DNA from: Pseudomonadota bacterium
GTDB taxonomy: Bacteria; Pseudomonadota; Alphaproteobacteria; Rhizobiales; Rhizobiaceae
Direction: 5' to 3'
NCBI GenBank assembly: GCA_023422735.1
Contig: JAFAGL010000285.1
Location: 1 to 5,864, forward strand
Length of the DNA stretch: 5,864 nucleotides
How positions within the stretch are numbered: the stretch's first letter is position 1; each line of letters begins with the position of its first letter. The notes beneath the pieces are model-generated. The model was not told the DNA's origin, ran no database searches, and saw only the letters and a list, made by a program, of their open reading frames with translations. The position numbers were made by a program, and so were the translations under genes. Shown in pieces: positions 4,953 through 5,864 of this stretch.

Positions 4953-5864
4953 TCACGCCGCTTGCTGACGCGGCTTGATTAACCCGCGCTCGACCAGCAA
5001 TTCTGCGATCTGGACGGCGTTGAGGGCAGCCCCCTTGCGGAGATTGTCCGCAACGACCCACATGTTGAGACCGTTTTCGACCGTGCCGTCTTCGCGGATG
5101 CGGCTGATATAGGTAGCGTCTTCACCGGCACTTTCGAACGGCGTGATGTAGCCGCCGTCTTCCGGCTTGTCGACAACCAGGCAGCCCGGCGCTTCGCGCA
5201 GAATCTCGCGAGCCTCGTCAGCGGTGATCGCCTTCTCGAATTCCAGATTGACCGCTTCGGAATGACCGATAAAGACGGGCACGCGCACGGCCGTGCAGGT
5301 CACCTTGATCTTCGGATCGAGCATCTTCTTGGTTTCGGCCATCACCTTCCATTCTTCCTTGGTGGTGCCGTCTTCCATGAACACGTCAATATGCGGGATG
5401 ACGTTGAAGGCAATGCGCTTGGTGAACTTCTTGGCTTCCACCGGGTCGGCTACGAACACGGCGCGGCTTTGCGTGAACAACTCGTCCATGCCTTCCTTGC
5501 CCGCACCCGAAACCGACTGATAGGTCGATACCACGACGCGCTTGATGGTGGCGGCGTCGTGCAGCGGCTTCAGCGCCACGACGAGCTGCGCCGTCGAGCA
5601 GTTGGGATTGGCGATGATGTTCTTCCTGGTGAAGCCCGCAACGGCGTCCGGGTTCACTTCCGGCACGATCAGCGGGACTTCGGCATCATAGCGCCAGGCC
5701 GAGGAATTATCGATCACCACACAGCCCTGACGGCCTATCTTGGGAGACCATTCCTTCGAAACATTGCCGCCGGCCGACATCAGGCAGATATCTGTATCGG
5801 AAAAATCATACTGCTCAAGCGCGCGAACTTTCAGCGTCTTGTCGCCATAAGACACTTCCGAACC
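4953..5864 (-). CDS. asd: aspartate-semialdehyde dehydrogenase, 5' end outside the window
   Basis: Asd reduces aspartyl phosphate to aspartate semialdehyde with NADPH, feeding lysine, diaminopimelate, threonine and methionine synthesis in the cytoplasm. The window contains 303 codons plus the stop. The reading frame continues through the window edge (Gly-Ser-Glu precede the GTG at 5853-5855), so about 40 N-terminal residues with the Rossmann GxxGxxG motif are missing, and that GTG is not the true start. Counting from the GTG codon as residue 1, NPNCSTAQ at 83-90 holds the catalytic Cys86 (codon 5598-5600), SVSGAGKEG lies at 114-122, and RVPVFIGHSE at 191-200 holds the substrate-binding Arg and the acid/base His198. 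The C-terminal GAALNAVQIAE motif (275-285) is intact. The gene converges on rpsP and has its own terminator; its promoter is not visible. Confidence 0.96.
   Translation of the reverse strand, partial: GSEVSYGDKTLKVRALEQYDFSDTDICLMSAGGNVSKEWSPKIGRQGCVVIDNSSAWRYDAEVPLIVPEVNPDAVAGFTRKNIIANPNCSTAQLVVALKPLHDAATIKRVVVSTYQSVSGAGKEGMDELFTQSRAVFVADPVEAKKFTKRIAFNVIPHIDVFMEDGTTKEEWKVMAETKKMLDPKIKVTCTAVRVPVFIGHSEAVNLEFEKAITADEAREILREAPGCLVVDKPEDGGYITPFESAGEDATYISRIREDGTVENGLNMWVVADNLRKGAALNAVQIAELLVERGLIKPRQQAA

Noticed and set aside
5853..5855. GTG as the start of asd
   Set aside because: The frame continues upstream to the window edge with family-consistent residues, and the NADP-binding N-terminus would be missing.

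Overview
The window reads as chromosomal DNA of an alphaproteobacterium of the order Hyphomicrobiales (Rhizobiales), most likely the Brucella/Ochrobactrum group. The signs are the Ffh protein with a long Met/Gly/Pro tail, the ffh - chorismate mutase - rpsP order, an Asd sequence of the Brucella type, a DUF1236-type SH3 protein, and promoter sequences of the alphaproteobacterial general stress response type. The genus is recalled from protein similarity, not tested.

Left block (1-2150). Two monocistronic-looking genes point rightwards. The first (229-1269) encodes a cytoplasmic zinc-ribbon/HExxH metallopeptidase-like protein. The second (1381-2097) encodes an exported protein with an SH3b domain, a Thr linker, a glycine-zipper-like stretch and a DUF1236 end, followed by a strong terminator (2117-2150). 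Each gene is preceded by an exact match to the EcfG/RpoE2/SigT-type promoter, GGAAC-N16-CGTT at 129-153 and GGAAC-N17-CGTT at 1321-1346. This is the most informative signal in the window: both poorly characterised genes are predicted members of the general stress regulon (PhyR-NepR-EcfG pathway).

Middle block (2174-4834). A housekeeping operon runs rightwards: ffh (protein subunit of the signal recognition particle), a 10-base gap, a small AroQ-fold chorismate mutase, a 50-base gap, then rpsP (ribosomal protein S16) and a strong terminator. The ffh leader is long (about 180 bases) and rich in complementary CCCGGG-like segments, one of which pairs up to the edge of the ribosome binding site. 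The chorismate mutase keeps the AroQ catalytic residues except that His stands where E. coli has Gln88. rimM, which often follows rpsP, is not here.

Right block (4915-5864). asd (aspartate-semialdehyde dehydrogenase) lies on the minus strand, converging on rpsP. Its 5' end is cut off by the window edge. It has its own terminator, and the 80 bases between the two terminators hold inverted repeats but no convincing gene.

No tRNA, rRNA, CRISPR array, insertion sequence or prophage gene was recognised. The novelty is modest: predicted stress control of two obscure proteins, a structured ffh leader, and a few unusual protein features.
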